Shown piece by piece: positions 11,182-22,864 of a stretch of DNA of 64,000 bases. The DNA is from Homarus americanus. Its lineage: Eukaryota > Arthropoda > Malacostraca > Decapoda > Nephropidae. The notes under the pieces are model-generated. The model saw only the letters and a program-made list of their open reading frames with translations. It ran no database searches and was not told the DNA's origin. The stretch covers positions 2,774,283 to 2,838,282 of the forward strand of contig NW_024722158.1 in NCBI RefSeq assembly GCF_018991925.1, given 5' to 3'. Position 1 is the first letter of the stretch; every line of letters begins with the position of its first letter. Both the position numbers and the translations under genes were made by a program.

Positions 11182-11953
11182 GTTTAGATTGAGTCTTAAC
11201 GACTGAGGAGGCTATGGTGAACGAAGTCGACGTCAGGGAGAAACTAACTCTGTCAGTGACCACGACATACCAAGATGGAATACAGTCTTTGCGAGTCGAG
11301 AGAAAGTAGTTGAGGATGAATACTATGACTTCATCTATGGAGATTATCAGCTCATGAAAGACAAACTACAGCGAATTAACCAAGAGGAAATCGTTAAAGA
11401 AGAGACAAATCAATGCAAAACTTCATGAAAATCTTGAGTTAACAAAGTGAAGAAGGAATAAGACCAGGTGGACGAATCACAGATCCAGGGGAGCATACAA
11501 GAGAAAATAGCAGATGTGAAAGAAATATCCGTATGCCAGGATATTGTCGGTCTTCTAAAGGACGAAAACAATGTGGCCCTGGAGGATGACAGACAAACAG
11601 CCGATACCTTTAATGAATACTTGGCCTCAGTATTCACATAAGAGACGATGGCAAACATGTCAGTACCTAAGAGAATGCATACCTCGGGAGTGAAAAATGA
11701 ATTAAGAGAATTAACAATTACAGACGACATCATCAAAAGGAAAGTAGCCAGCTTGAAATAATTCAATGATCTGGAATGGACGGAGCACAGACCAAGAGGA
11801 TAAAGGAGGCAAACGAGATTTATACCTCACTAAGACTATTATTCAGGAAATCCTCGCATCAAGGTAAAGCGCCAAGGGACTAGAAATTAGCCAGTGCCAC
11901 CCCAGTACACAAGAAGCGTAAGAAAAGTGCAGCAGTAAACTATAGACCGATCA
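11182..11953 (+). pseudogene. CR1-like LINE, segment 3 (endonuclease end to start of RT)
   Basis: After the hAT element the plus strand reads VLTTEEAMVNEVDVREKLTL and an SDH-like end of the endonuclease. It continues through DTFNEYLASVFT, ITDDIIKRKVASLK and an RT-proximal stretch (ending YTRSVRK, then NYRPI across a frame change). Several stops are present. It breaks at about 11953 right after the NYRPI box and is followed by a CA run. The RT continues at 18918. Confidence 0.7.
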
Positions 11954-12030
11954 CACACACACACACACACACTTACTTACTTACTTGCTTATGGCAGTCC
12001 ATCAAAGTCGGTGACGACGTTGCTCCAGAT
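11954..12030. repeat. CA and ACTT microsatellite at an insertion boundary
   Basis: (CA)n at about 11954-11970 is followed by ACTTACTTACTTACTT. It marks the left boundary of the 7 kb block that splits the CR1-like LINE. Confidence 0.8.
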
Positions 12031-13370
12031 GAGATGATTGATGAGTTATGTGTTATTCCTCTGATGCCACCGTAGATGACTATGGAGTCCAATCCTGGAG
12101 GCACAGATCTTGTTGCATAGTTGACAGGGATGTTGTTCATTGAGAGGAATTATGCCTTGAGCCCTCTGATGTCGTTGGGTTCGTTTAGTAGCTATCTTTT
12201 GGTTCAGTGAGGTCTCAAGTGTTCCCGCTCCTCTATGGCATGTTGAGGGCCATAAGAAACGGTCTGAGGCTAGTTGCTTCAGTGAATTTGGTTGGATATT
12301 ACAGCACTTGAAAAGAGTTTTAGAGTGGTCCTTATATCTCTTTTTCTGTCCTCCCACCGAGCGGTTTCCACGTGAGAGCTTGCCATATAATATTTGTCTT
12401 GGAAGCCGGTGGTCTGGCATCCTGATAACATGTCCAAGCCAGCGCAAGTGTCTTTTGACTAGCATGGTTCAATGCTGGTCGTGTTTGAGCGACGATATAG
12501 TTCTTCATGAGTCACTCTATCTTCCCGGGATATTCCAAAGATACGCTTAAGGCATCTAGTATGGAAGTTTTCCAACATTTGGATATGGTGTCTGTAGGGC
12601 GTCCCGGTTTCTAAGGCATATAATAATGTAGATATACAGACCGCTAGATAAACTGCAGTCTTCGTTCCATATTTGAGGTCATTGTTGAGAAATACTCTTG
12701 TTCTCAAACGTCCAAATGCAGCCGAGGCTAAATTGATTCTGGTTTGAATTTCCATATCCAGTGAGCAGGTGGGTGTGAGAGTGCTACCAAGGTACTTAAA
12801 CTGCTTTACTATTTTGACAGGATCTCCATTAATGTAGAATTGTGGTGCTTCTATTGGTGGAACAATGGGCTGGACAACAATCTCAGTCTTCTGAGTGTTT
12901 ATTTGCAAACCAAGCGAGCTGTAAATACCTGAGATCACGTCCAGTGCACGTTGCATAGATTCTCTGTTATGTGTCATTATTGCACAATCATCTGCATACT
13001 ATAGTTCTATGACCTGAGTTGTTAAGGTCTTTGTGTAGGGTTCCAGACGTCTAATAATAAAAAAGCTACCGTCAAGACGGTACCGTATGCCCACACCTGC
13101 ATCAGGCCCAAGGGCATTGTGTGAGAGTTATGCTACAGCCAGCAAAATGATGTTAAACAACACAGGTGCCAGCACACAGCCCCGTTTTGCGCCCATTTGG
13201 ACACTAAATGGTTCTGACTGCACACCACCCACAAGTACCCGGGACTGCATTCCATCATGCATCTGGCGGAGGATTTAAAAAAATCTTGGTGGTACACCGA
13301 CCCTCTCCAACATAGTCCACAAAAGTTCTCTGTTTACTGTGTCGATGAGCTTTGGAGAGGTCAATGAACA
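12030..13370 (-). pseudogene. Endonuclease/RT-type LINE, 5'-truncated copy B with C-terminal zinc finger
   Basis: The minus strand reads FIDLSKAHRHSKQR (decayed FxDxxKAFD box), then a YADD box at about 12990 preceded by a stop, and MQRALDVISGIYSSLGLQIN. TEIVVQP, FKYLGSTLTPTCSLDMEIQ, LRTRVFLNNDLKYGTKTAVY, HLRWLGHVIRMPDHRLPRQI and a C-terminal finger CQLCNKICASRIGLHSHLRW follow. The LRWxGHVxRM and terminal C2H2 signature is that of the RTE-like or related endonuclease/RT elements common in molluscs and crustaceans. I cannot name the clade. It is broken into several frames. Confidence 0.75.
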
Positions 13371-16300
13371 CACACGCGCACACACGCTACTACTACTACT
13401 ACTACTACTACTTTGCTCTCACTCGGAATCGAGAATGACGATAATCCAGCTATGATACAAAGATATGAGTTATTAGGGATGTCACCTAGGTTGGCGAGTT
13501 TTGAGGTGACTAAAGGGGCCGATACGGGACCCGCAGGGTCGTCCACATTCGGTGCACATGTGGAGGGGTTTTGCCTGAGTGTGGGAGGGGCGGTGGCAGC
13601 GTCTTTCCGGCTTTGGTGCTTATCTGCCTCGGTTTGCAGTCGGGTTAACTCGAAAGTATTGACACCTTCTCGTGTGATGTTCCTCCAAGCGTTACGATGT
13701 GGAGTAATCGACTCCCAGGTGAGGGGGTCGATTTGGCACTTTTTCAGGTTTATCTTAAGACTATCCTTATAACTTTTCATTTGCCCACTGGAGTTGCGTT
13801 TATTATTCGTTAGGTGACTACAAAGTAGCTGCTTTGGCAGTCTACTGTCATCCATGCGGGTACCATGGCCAGTCCAGCGTAGCTGTTCATGGATAATGGT
13901 AGCCTCGATGCTCCTACAGTTGGTGTCAGCATGAATACTGGCATTTGTTCTCTTGTCTTCCCAGAAAACTCGGAGGATGGAATGTAGACTACGTTGGTGA
14001 AAGTTTTCAAGTGCCCTGAGGTGCTTCCTATATGTGACCCATGTCTCACTGCCATATAGCAGGGTGGGGAGGACCACTGCTCGATATACATGCAGCTTTG
14101 TAGATAATTTCATCTCCCTACAGCTGAAGACACGGTTTCGGAATCCGCCAAAGGCTTGAGAGGCACATCTAATCCGGTGCTGAATCTCTTCATCGATGTC
14201 TGCGGTGGTGGACAGGTGGGAGCCGAGATACCGAAAGTGGGTAACATTAGAGAGGGTAGTGCCATTAAGCTGGATGGATGGTGGAGGTGTTGCTGAACCT
14301 TGGGCAGGCTGAAAGAGAATCTGAGTCTTACGTACATTTACCTCAAGGCCGAAGTGCGCATACGCATCTGTATAGGTGTTTAGGATCTCCTGTAGGTCGT
14401 GTTCAGTGTGAGCAACAAGGGTGAGGTCGTCTGCATACTGAAGTTCAGTAATGGAAGCTGCCGACACCTTTGTTCTTGCCTGGGGTCGTCTTATGTTGAA
14501 AAGACCCCCTTCACCCGGTACTGGATGTCCACCCTGCCGGCTAAATTGGCACGCGTAAGGAAGGCAGCCAAAAAAATGGAAGAGAGAGTTGGTGCCAGTA
14601 CACACCCTTGTTTAACCCCTGTTTGGATGGGAAAGAACTCAGACTGGGTGCCGTTATGCAGGACACTGCCATTCATGGAGTTGCCTCACAATGGCGATGA
14701 ATTTTGGTGGGCGGCCAAAACAGCTGAGGGTCCACCAGAGGGCTTCCCTGTTGACCGAGTCGAAGGCCTTCGTTAGGTCGATGAAAGTCATGATACAGGT
14801 CACGACGCTGTTCTCTGCACTTTACCTGCATCTGGCAGGCAGCAAAGATCATGTCAGTGGTGCCAAGTGATGGTCTAATAAAATCCACATTGAGATCCTG
14901 GGAGGAAGTTTTCCGCCTCAGGAAGAAATCTGTTTAGGAAGTCTCGGGGGATAATCTTGCCAGCTAAGGAGAGCAGCGAGATCCCACGGTAGTTGCCACA
15001 GTCTGACAGGTCTCCCTTGTTCTTATAAATATTGACAATGGAAGCATCTTTAAGAGCTTGGGGGATTTCCTCCTTTTCCCATATATTCTCCAGGAGAGAG
15101 TGGAGACGGCTGGTAAGCAGAGGTCCTCCTGCTTTATACACCTCGGCTGGGATTCCATCAGGCCTTGAGGCTTCGTTATTTTTCATCTGTTTGATGGAGG
15201 TAACTACCTCATCCAGGGATGGAGGATAGCTGAGGTGGGTCAGCTCTGGATGCTGAGGGACCTGCTGGGTAGTCAGGACATCCACATCGGTGTTTCGGTT
15301 GAGCAATGAATGGTAGTGCTCTTTCCAGCGCTGAAGGAGGCCTTCATCATCTTTAATTATGAAGTTACCATCAGATGAACGGAGGGGGGCTGTGCCTCGA
15401 GTGGTTGGCCCATAAAATGTTTTAATGGAATTGAAAAATTCGCGCATCTAGTGCTGATGTGCATGCTTTTGTATTTCACTTGCTTTATTTTTAAGCCAGT
15501 CATTCTTTAGAATGCAAAGTTCCCACTGGGCTGCCGCTTTCTTAATGCGGAAGATATCAGCCTTGGTCCGAGACCGAGGGTTGTTCTGCCAGTCAGTAAA
15601 AGCAGCACGTTTATCATCGATGAGTACTTTGATTGCCGGGTCATTTTCATCAAACCAGTCCTGGTGTATTCTTTTAATTTGGCCGAGGGTCTCTGTGCAG
15701 GTTTTTGTCATAACAGTGTTGAGAGTATCCCCTTCGGCACTGGGATTCACGTTGTTTGCTGTTGGGTTGTTTATAAGGCCATGTTCGAACTGGAATCTGA
15801 AGGCATGTGCTACTGCTGGGTCGTCCAGACGCTTAGTATTAAAACCTCTTCTGGAGGCTTGCTGCCTTCGCTGGTTTGGGGCGATGTGAAGTGAGAGCTT
15901 GGCTCTAACATGTAGATGATCAATGTCACAGTGGTCTTAGCCACACATGGCACGGGTGAAGAGGACATCTCGGCGATCTCTTTCTCCGACAATGATGTAG
16001 TCAATGAGATGCCAGTGTTTGGATCGTGGGTGTTGCCACGAACCCTTGAATTTGTCGGCCTGCCTAAACAAGGTCAATATTGGTGATAGTGATGCTGTGC
16101 GCAGCACACTTGCTGAGGAGAAGTAGGCCGTTGGCATTACACTTGCCTAGTCCATTTCTCCCTATGGTTCCCTGCCAAATGCTAGCATCTCTGCCAACTC
16201 TGGCATTGAAGTCACCAAGGAGCATAACCTTGCCTTCTCTGGGGATAGAGGTTAGCACTCTCTCAAGGTCGGCGTAAAAGGCCTCTTTGATGTCATCCTC

Positions 16301-17188
16301 TGCATCCAGTGTTGAGGCGTATGCACTGGTGAAAAGGGCATGACGTGAGTGATTCAGTGGGACTCGAAGCATCATGAGGCGCTCGTTGATCCCAATAGGC
16401 ATTTCAGTTAGCCTGTGCAGGATGCGTTGGTGGAGGGCAAAGCCAACTCCATAAATGCGGTTTCTTTCCGCAGCAGACTTACCCTTCCAGAAGAAAGTAT
16501 AGCCACACCCCCGTTCTGTGAGCTAGCCCTCATCTGGGAGCCGGGACTCACTGATGGCTGTTATGTCGATGCAAGATTATTCTCTCCCCTTCCTACTCCA
16601 CATATCAAGAAGAGCTCAACACACTGACCCTTTCGACTCTCGCTGACCATCACCACGACCTCATCTGCAAATTTGGTAAGAAGCTTCTACACCATCCTCG
16701 ACACCGGCTCCTACTACCACCTGAGATCCCTAGTCCGAGAATTGCTGTTCGAAACCACAACCGCATCCAGCCCATACGTGCACGAACTGATCACTATAAG
16801 AACAGCCCAGTCCCAACCATTGTAAAAATTATCAATAACTTGTAATAAACCAGTGTATTCACTCCCAGTAAACACTACTCCTTGCACTGTCACTATGTTG
16901 AAATGAACTGTAGTTTGAGCTTTTCCCCATCTAGTTATTACATGTCTTATTTGTGTCACTCATGTTACTTGTATATTATTTGTAATTCGAAACCCATTCC
17001 CCAAATATGTAACTGTATATTTTCAGCCTTCTGGCTGCCAAGCTCTTTCAATAAACCGTTAATTATTATTATTATTATTATGATTATTATTACCTAGCCA
17101 GCTCTTTTGCCACAAGGGCAGTTCTTCTTTCAGGATGCTCATTTGTGCCAGCATCCAGAAGGGTCCTGACATTCCAGGCAGTGACCAT
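13371..17188 (-). pseudogene. Endonuclease/RT-type LINE, long copy A
   Basis: The endonuclease starts at ATG 17188 (MVTAWNVRTLLDAGTNEHPE, RRTALVAKELAR), is interrupted at 17094-16578, and resumes CIDITAISESRLPDE. It continues with VMLLGDFNARVGRD and HWHLIDYIIVGERDRRDVLF, then the linker and RT: GIPAEVYKAGGPLL, ALKDASIVNIYKNKGD, NYRGISLLSLAGK, TGVKQGCVLAPTL and LQYADDLTLVAHTE. HFRYLGSHLSTTADIDEEIQ and LRWTGHGTRMDDSRLPKQLL follow. Close to the end a frameshift separates the main frame from a terminal finger CTECGRPCGSRIGPFSHL, visible in the +1 frame near 13550-13480. The 3' end is a CTA/CA microsatellite (13370-13412). It has many stops, so it is dead. It lies directly upstream of copy B in the same orientation. 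Confidence 0.8.
16578..17094 (+). mobile_element. 5'-truncated LINE 3' end inserted in copy A
   Basis: Plus-strand translation gives LYTSYQEELNTLTLSTLADH, DLICKFGKKLLHHPRHRLLL, PPEIPSPRIAVRNHNRIQPI and RARTDHYKNSPVPTIVKIIN, then a stop. This is a typical C-terminus of a crustacean LINE. The 3' UTR ends CTTTCAATAAACCGTTAATT followed by (ATT)n. It splits the endonuclease frame of copy A between KELAR and CIDITA. A second copy of the same 3' UTR lies at 34.26-34.59 kb. Confidence 0.8.
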
Positions 17189-18245
17189 AAGAGGTTGTAT
17201 GATTTGTTTTTGTTTGAATCTGTGATTTTGACTGTGTTTTCGACCGCATAAGGATTACCTTACTGGGTGCGGTTGCTCAGTCAGGTTAGATTTGTAAGCA
17301 GGCTATGTTTCGGGCACCTTTTCTAGGCTCCTCCCCATGTGGGGTAAGCAGAGTGGCTCCTCGAAAGGGCTGCTCTGTCGCACAGACAGGACCGGACTGC
17401 ACTGCTGCCCTGATTCCAGTGCAAAAACGACCATCTTATCTGTGTGAGCCATGTGCAGAGTTGAGTAGAGACTCCTGGCAGTCATTTCTGCCTATCCCCG
17501 TCGCCACTCGTCCGGCGCCAAAGGACTTTTGGGGGCATAGGGATTTTGACGATGATGAGAGGCATGGTGAACTGGATGATGGCTGCACGTGAGTTGAGTT
17601 ATATGGTGAGGCGGGAGCACTGGCTTCAACTATACATCTTGGCTCTCTCTTTTCCTGATCCAGTGGTGTAAGTGTTGTAACTACTGGGGAGAGAGTTGCA
17701 ATGGACTGCCGATAGCCCAGTTTGTTGGGTTTTGCCTGAGTAGCCTGTCCATCAGGCATTGCCTTCGTCCGCCGGTGTAGTCATTGGGTTTCCATGGTGG
17801 TCACCTCTTCCACCTACACCGCCGTTGGGGTCTTGTTGGAGCTCTGTAAGCATATCTGCCTGATGAGGGGCTCCACCGCAGATTTTTCGTTCGGGGTTTA
17901 CTCCCGTAGCCTTATACCTACCAAGGTTAATCCGCAAGGCAGCGGGGCAATGGCTGGAAGGCACCATAACGTGTCGACATGCCAGTGGGCCTATGCTCCG
18001 TCGCTCTGGGGCCCACTGCTACTCCAGATTCCCTGTTGGTCTACTCTTGGCCCACGAGGCACCCAGTTACCGTGTGTTGCCACGAGAAGGCACAGCAGGA
18101 GTCTTGATGGTGAAGAAGTTCTGTACTGGCAAGGGAAGACTTATGAAAGTTGCTTCCCTGTTCGCCACGAGGGTTAGCCAGCAGCGGTAGCTGAAAGCGA
18201 GAGGGAGCAAGCAGTGCTTGTACCTTAACACTAACATAGTGCTGC
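17189..18245 (-). mobile_element. Probable 5' region of endonuclease/RT LINE copy A
   Basis: This G+C-richer stretch is upstream of the endonuclease ATG on the minus strand. It has open frames rich in Pro, Ser and Gln (for example 17759-17436 and 17967-17752) but no motif I can name. Position and orientation suggest the 5' UTR or an ORF1 of copy A. Host sequence or another repeat is possible. Confidence 0.4.
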
Positions 18246-18275
18246 CACACTAGACGCATTTCACCACCCTGTGCG

Positions 18276-18330
18276 CACACGCACACACACACACACACAC
18301 ACACATACACACACAAAAAAAAAAAAAAAA
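18276..18330. repeat. (CA)n followed by (A)n
   Basis: A CA dinucleotide run (about 18276-18314) passes into about 17 A. It separates the presumed 5' region of copy A from the next LINE fragment. Confidence 0.9.
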
Positions 18331-18360
18331 ACAAGATTGCAAGACGTTGTAACCGCTAGA

Positions 18361-18917
18361 CTAAGGTTAGGGTATAAGTACCTTTGGCAGTATATAGTAT
18401 ACTTCAAGCAGATGTGAACAAAACTAAATGTAAAGTGTATGGCCAGACATATGGCCACACACTCGAACACTACGTCCTCGACTGTGTGAAGGTAGAACCT
18501 TTTAGGGACAGGTCCAAGCACACTGTGTGTGTGAAATAGCACACTTTTTCTCTTATGGTAAGATAGCTGACGTATTAAGATTGTATGTATTTTTTGGCAC
18601 TCAGTAGCTATATCAGTTTCCATGTATAGAACCATACACAATATGTGTTTGAATATCTCTCACGTAAATGTGAATAACAAAGTGTGCGGCCAGGCATATT
18701 GTCTTACACTCCTGTACTTACGCAGTTGCAAATAAGTTACCTTCTATGTACAGAACTAAACGAAGAATCTATTTTAAATATTCTGTAACATTTATTGCCA
18801 TAATATCCTGACCACTGGGGTCTTTTATACACACCCTTGTGACCTCTACTCTGTAATCCTTTTGCGTGACAGCTCACAGGATGAGTATGGGGTTCACAAT
18901 AAACTAGCTGTTGTAAG
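18361..18917 (+). mobile_element. 3' end of an I/R1-like LINE (HTLEHYVLDC type)
   Basis: The plus strand reads KCKVYGQTYGHTLEHYVLDC, then VEPFRDRSKHTV, FFSYGKIADVLRLY and a stop. This is the zinc-knuckle-like C-terminus found after RNase H in decapod LINEs. A long 3' UTR follows with the landmarks AAATGTGAATAACAAAGTGT, AAGTTACCTTCTATGTACAG, CCATAATATCCTGACCACTG and CACAATAAACTAGCTGTTGT. The same UTR recurs at 20.4, 31.76-31.88 and 32.39-32.59 kb. Its end directly abuts the RT of the split CR1-like LINE. Confidence 0.7.
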
Positions 18918-20170
18918 TGACAAATTTGAAATTTTTTGAGAAAATTCAGAGGTACGCCATCATCCAACACCTGACCGAACAGTCTTATCAACGCATCACA
19001 ACACGGTTTCATGGAAAGAATATCCTGTCTGACAACTTACCCACGTTACTTGTGACGGTAAAAGACTACGTGAACCGAAGCTCATCAGTGGATATGTTGT
19101 ACATGGATTTCTCCAAGACGTTTGACGAAGTTCCATATGCATGACTGGCTTCTAAGTTCCAGGCACATGGCATCACAGGCAAGATTTTGACGAGGATTAA
19201 CAACTGGCTCGAAGACAGGACAACAAAAAGTCGTTATAAATGTAGTACATTCTGAGTGGAAAAGGGTTCTCAGTGGAATACCACAAGGCTCTATCCTTGG
19301 ACCCATCCTGTTTGCGATCTACATAAACGACATAGATGAAAATATATCGAGCCACATTGTCAAGTTTGCGGACGACACGAAAATATCTGGGAAGGTAGCA
19401 AGCCAAGACAATATTGCAACAATGTTGAAAGAGTTGCACGAGCTGTTCACATTGTCTTGAGACTGACAAATGCTCTTTAACAATACAAAATGCATGATCG
19501 TACACGTATGATGCAACAACCCTAATCACATCTGTTCTATTAATAACACTCTCCTGGATACTGTCAATAAGGAGAAATATCTATAAGCATTGTGGCAGAT
19601 CATTCACTGAAAGCGGCGCAGTGAGAAAATCAAATTGAGATTTGGGAATTATAAAGCGTTCTGTACCTTCGAATACAAAGGTAGGAAAATGTTCCTTACT
19701 CTACAAATCTAAAGTAAATCCCAGTCTGGATACTGCATAAAGGCATGGAAACCCTGCCCCCAGAAAGATCTAACACCCCTGGAAAAGGTGCAACACAGTG
19801 CGACTGAGATGATTCCGGAACTATGTCATCTTGAGTAGCCAAGTAGGCTTAGGGCTTTAGGACTAACAGCCCTTCAGACAAGGCACAATAGTGCAGATCT
19901 CATTAAAACATTCAAAATCCTGAAAGGGATAGAAGACGTGAACTCAACCATTTCTGAGTGATATCACGTACCACCAACACGAGGAGACGTATAACTGCAA
20001 GCTCGCCAATTTAGCAGGCAAAAAGAACAAAAGAAAATATTTCTTCACACAGAGGCTGGTATAGACCTATGGAACGGTCTACCAGCCCAAGCTGTGGAAT
20101 CAAGAACAGTACTGGGCTTCAAAAGAGCCTTCGTCAAAATTATTAAGAACAATGAAATATTGTTTAGGTA
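18918..20170 (+). pseudogene. CR1-like LINE, segment 4 (reverse transcriptase to C-terminus)
   Basis: The plus strand resumes with LKFFEKIQRYAIIQHLTEQS, only about ten codons beyond the NYRPI box lost at 11953. It then has SSVDMLYMDFSKTFDEVPYA, a stop, KFQAHGITGKIL, a SGIPQGSILGPILF-like box, an IYINDID and [10 protein letters not shown] box near 19.36 kb, and the CR1-type C-terminal region with WKPCPQKDL-like and RHNSADLIKTFKILK-like words. There are many stops and frameshifts. It is the 3' half of the element begun at 7462. Confidence 0.75.
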
Positions 20171-20399
20171 ATTAAAATTTAAATTTATGATTATTGAAGT
20201 TTCAGTACACACTCGGTGTTATGTTCCAAACATTTCATAAAGAATGAATCGATAATGTGAGAACCAATTGTAACGTAAGGGTATTATCGACAGCAGCATA
20301 CCCTACCTACCATGTCCGAAAAAAAGGGTATTTTACATATCAAGGGGCATATTGCAGTAAATATACCCCTTTGCTTAGGATACTAGGATACCTTTTTCA

Positions 20400-20555
20400 T
20401 ACCCTACAGTTTTTACAGTGGGGGTCTATTATACACACTGTTTGTGGCTTCTGCTCTGTATACCCTGTAAGCTGTAAGCTTTTTGGCACTACCGCTCACA
20501 TAATGAATATGGGGTGCACAATAAACTAGCCACTATCAGCAGCAAAATTTAATGC
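20400..20555 (+). mobile_element. LINE 3' UTR fragment
   Basis: Similar to the UTR at 18800-18920: GTGGGGGTCTATTATACACA, then TATGGGGTGCACAATAAACT and AGCAGCAAAATTT. It lies just downstream, in transcript order, of exon 2 of the host gene (which ends at 20619 on the other strand). Confidence 0.7.
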
Positions 20556-20618
20556 AATTCCCTCTCCCATTTCTCCACCCTCGTCTCCCCCCTCCCTTCC
20601 TGTCTCCACATAACTCAC

Positions 20619-20834
20619 GTTAAAGCCGAGGCCGACAGAGCAGAGTTTCTTCTTGAGGGGGCCAATGAACCGCGGCTCCGTGTCACTAGGAGCTGCCTCG
20701 AGGGACCGCGATTCCGTGGGAATAGGTTGTAAGGCCCGTGACTTCTTGATGGTAAAGTGTTGTTGTACAGTATCTTGGTCCATGTCGGTGGGTGGTTGAG
20801 TGGTTGTCTCGGCTGCATCGTTCACTTCCTCAAC
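20619..20834 (-). CDS. Exon 2 of secreted protein gene
   Basis: This 72-codon minus-strand exon runs between an acceptor (CCGTAG, AG at 20836-20835) and a consensus donor GTGAGT (20618-20613), phase 0 at both ends. It encodes VEEVNDAAETTTQPPTDMDQ, an acidic, Thr/Pro-rich stretch, then ESRSLEAAPSDTEPRFIG and a basic end PLKKKLCSVGLGFN with one cysteine. The next coding exon seen begins CGHKGYKP, so cysteines would fall close together across the junction. No family was recognised. Because no ATG starts the exon, it depends on exon 1 about 140 bp upstream. Confidence 0.62.
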
Positions 20835-20973
20835 CTACGGGTCACAAACCTCTCAGTGCTTTGAAATTTTTTTCTGAACTTAAATTCCTCGTAATACAGA
20901 CACAGGCATAAGCACAATATTTTGGGGGAGTTATGAAGGAAGAATTACACACACACACAAAAAAGCAACAAAC

Positions 20974-21165
20974 CTGAGGTGAGGATGAGGAGGATGAGGA
21001 GGAAGAGGAGGATGTGGAGGTGGAGGAAGAAGAGGTGACGACGGAGGAAGCTGAGGCAGGACCGTGTGTAGGGTTATCTTCCCCCCACTTCCAGTCAGCG
21101 TGTACCTGAGTCGCCGTCAGCATCATCACCACCACCATCACCACCACAGCTGTCCGCCGTGCCAT
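20974..21165 (-). CDS. Signal-peptide exon (exon 1) of secreted low-complexity protein
   Basis: Translation starts at ATG 21165-21163 in the context GCAAACATGG. The first 23 residues (MARRTAVVVMVVVMMLTATQ then VHA) form a classic signal peptide: two Arg, a long Val/Met core and an A-x-A-like cleavage site before DWKWGEDNP. A poly-Ser/Thr run follows, written in DNA as a TCC/TCT-type repeat. The exon ends after Gln at CAG|GTTTGT, in phase 0, after exactly 64 codons. The donor is less than ideal at +5. Upstream on the minus strand are TATAA-like words near 21220-21245 and a long GA/CT tract at 21295-21364, but I cannot fix the transcription start. Confidence 0.68.
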
Positions 21166-21292
21166 GTTTGCCGTCTACACAACACCTGCTGAAGTATTTG
21201 TGTACGTCAGTTGACAAGTTATAACTAATGCAACTCTCTTATAACTACAAAAAATACTCTTTCTCTCTCTGTTACGAGTATAAAAATAAACA

Positions 21293-21294
<2 letters not shown>

Positions 21295-21364
<70 letters not shown>
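21295..21364. repeat. (CT)n microsatellite upstream of exon 1
   Basis: About 35 CT units lie 130-200 bp upstream of the start codon of the minus-strand gene, reading (GA)n on the coding strand. GAGA tracts are common promoter elements in arthropods. Any role here is inference. Confidence 0.95.
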
Positions 21365-21367
<3 letters not shown>

Positions 21368-22864
21368 AAGTCTTATATATGGCCCGTAGTTCACTATAGT
21401 CTATTACCTCATTGTGTCACATTTCTTACCTTTTTCAATTATATTTCTACCATTAACTATCTTAAACCAGCCTTGTTCAGTTTTACTGGGAATGGTTCCC
21501 AAAGATGCTCTAATATTGTTCGAAATTAAGTCAAACCTAATCTAACCTAACTCAGCCTAACCTAATCTGCAGGTTCATAGACATCAGCAGCAGAAAAGTG
21601 TTCGAGACCTGTACCATCTGCAGGTTGTACTTACCTGTAACTCTTGCCCTCCCCCACTAGACTAGGAGTAGTGTAAGATCTGCCACCCACTAGACTAGGA
21701 GATAGTATAAGACCACCCCCCCCCCTCGGAGGTAGACAGTGGTCGTCCCGTACAGCCTCGCATCAATGGTCGCAGCGTCCCTCATCTGCTTTGGCATTTC
21801 TTTAAGTTAACATATTAATACAAATTACTGAAGAAAATGAACCAACTCCGTAAATCATAAATAATAGTTTAAAGGATAGTGATCTACTGTGTTTATAAAA
21901 CAAGAGTCGGTCGGTACTAACAATAACCACTACATATTTTCACTGTGATATTTTCCATAATCGTTACTTAAAACTATTTGATTTATATCACCAAAGACGT
22001 AGCTTGCCAGACCCGGCCAGATCTCAATCTTAGCCATTCAGGTTAAGTTTTAAGTCCTTCGCGAACTAGTTTCTCCCCCTAAAAGCTATTGTTTGAGGTG
22101 TTATAAGCTTCGACACCATGGTGGAGGGTGAAGGTGGGGGGCACATAGCACGTGGCGCTAAAGAATCTCGACTGTTTTTCTATAATCAGTTTACTCCTTT
22201 ATGAAGCCGGGTAGTAGGCACCTTAAGCCGCGTGCCGTCCCCTGCTACGACCATGTTGTGTGTGTGGGGAAGGAGGGGGCGGGGTGTAGAGCCCATCATC
22301 ATTAGTGTCCACAACCTAGCAAACACCGCGTGACTCTGGAGGCATAACGTCAATATTCTATAAATGTTAATTTATGACGGTGACCGAGGCTTCCTGCCCA
22401 TCAAAAAAGACCAGTTTACTTAAGTAAGAAGACCAACAGGTAAAAATGACGCCTATTACACTTAAGAAAAGAACTTTTCCCAAATACAAAGGTAGTGACT
22501 AGTGATACGCCTTTATAGAGCTTCCTATATCTGTTGTAATATATCATAACTTATCACACTTGCTATAATCTTACATTACAGCAGTATAGGACCTCGTCTC
22601 CACACACCCCTGAACAACGCTGCTCCCGCTCATCAAATATAAATATATTTTAATCTGCGTAACAAAATTAAGTACCATATTCACATAGTCTAGACTTTAT
22701 AACCTTAGTGATCTCTCTTATTAGTTACACTATTATGTTCACCCTGACGCTAGTTTATTGTGTGACGTCATCATCATGGTTGTACAGTATTATGTTAATG
22801 TGTTCAGCTTCTTATACCATCTGTCGTGCCTCCTCCACGCTCTAGTTATTACATTATGATATGA
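21365..22864. other. Upstream/intergenic sequence
   Basis: No coding region was recognised. Degenerate CCTAA-type words cluster at about 21534-21571, a short duplicated phrase (CCACTAGACTAGGAG) lies at 21650-21702, and a full TGACGTCA sits near 22761. The segment lies 5' of the minus-strand secreted-protein gene and could contain its promoter or untranslated exons. Confidence 0.4.
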
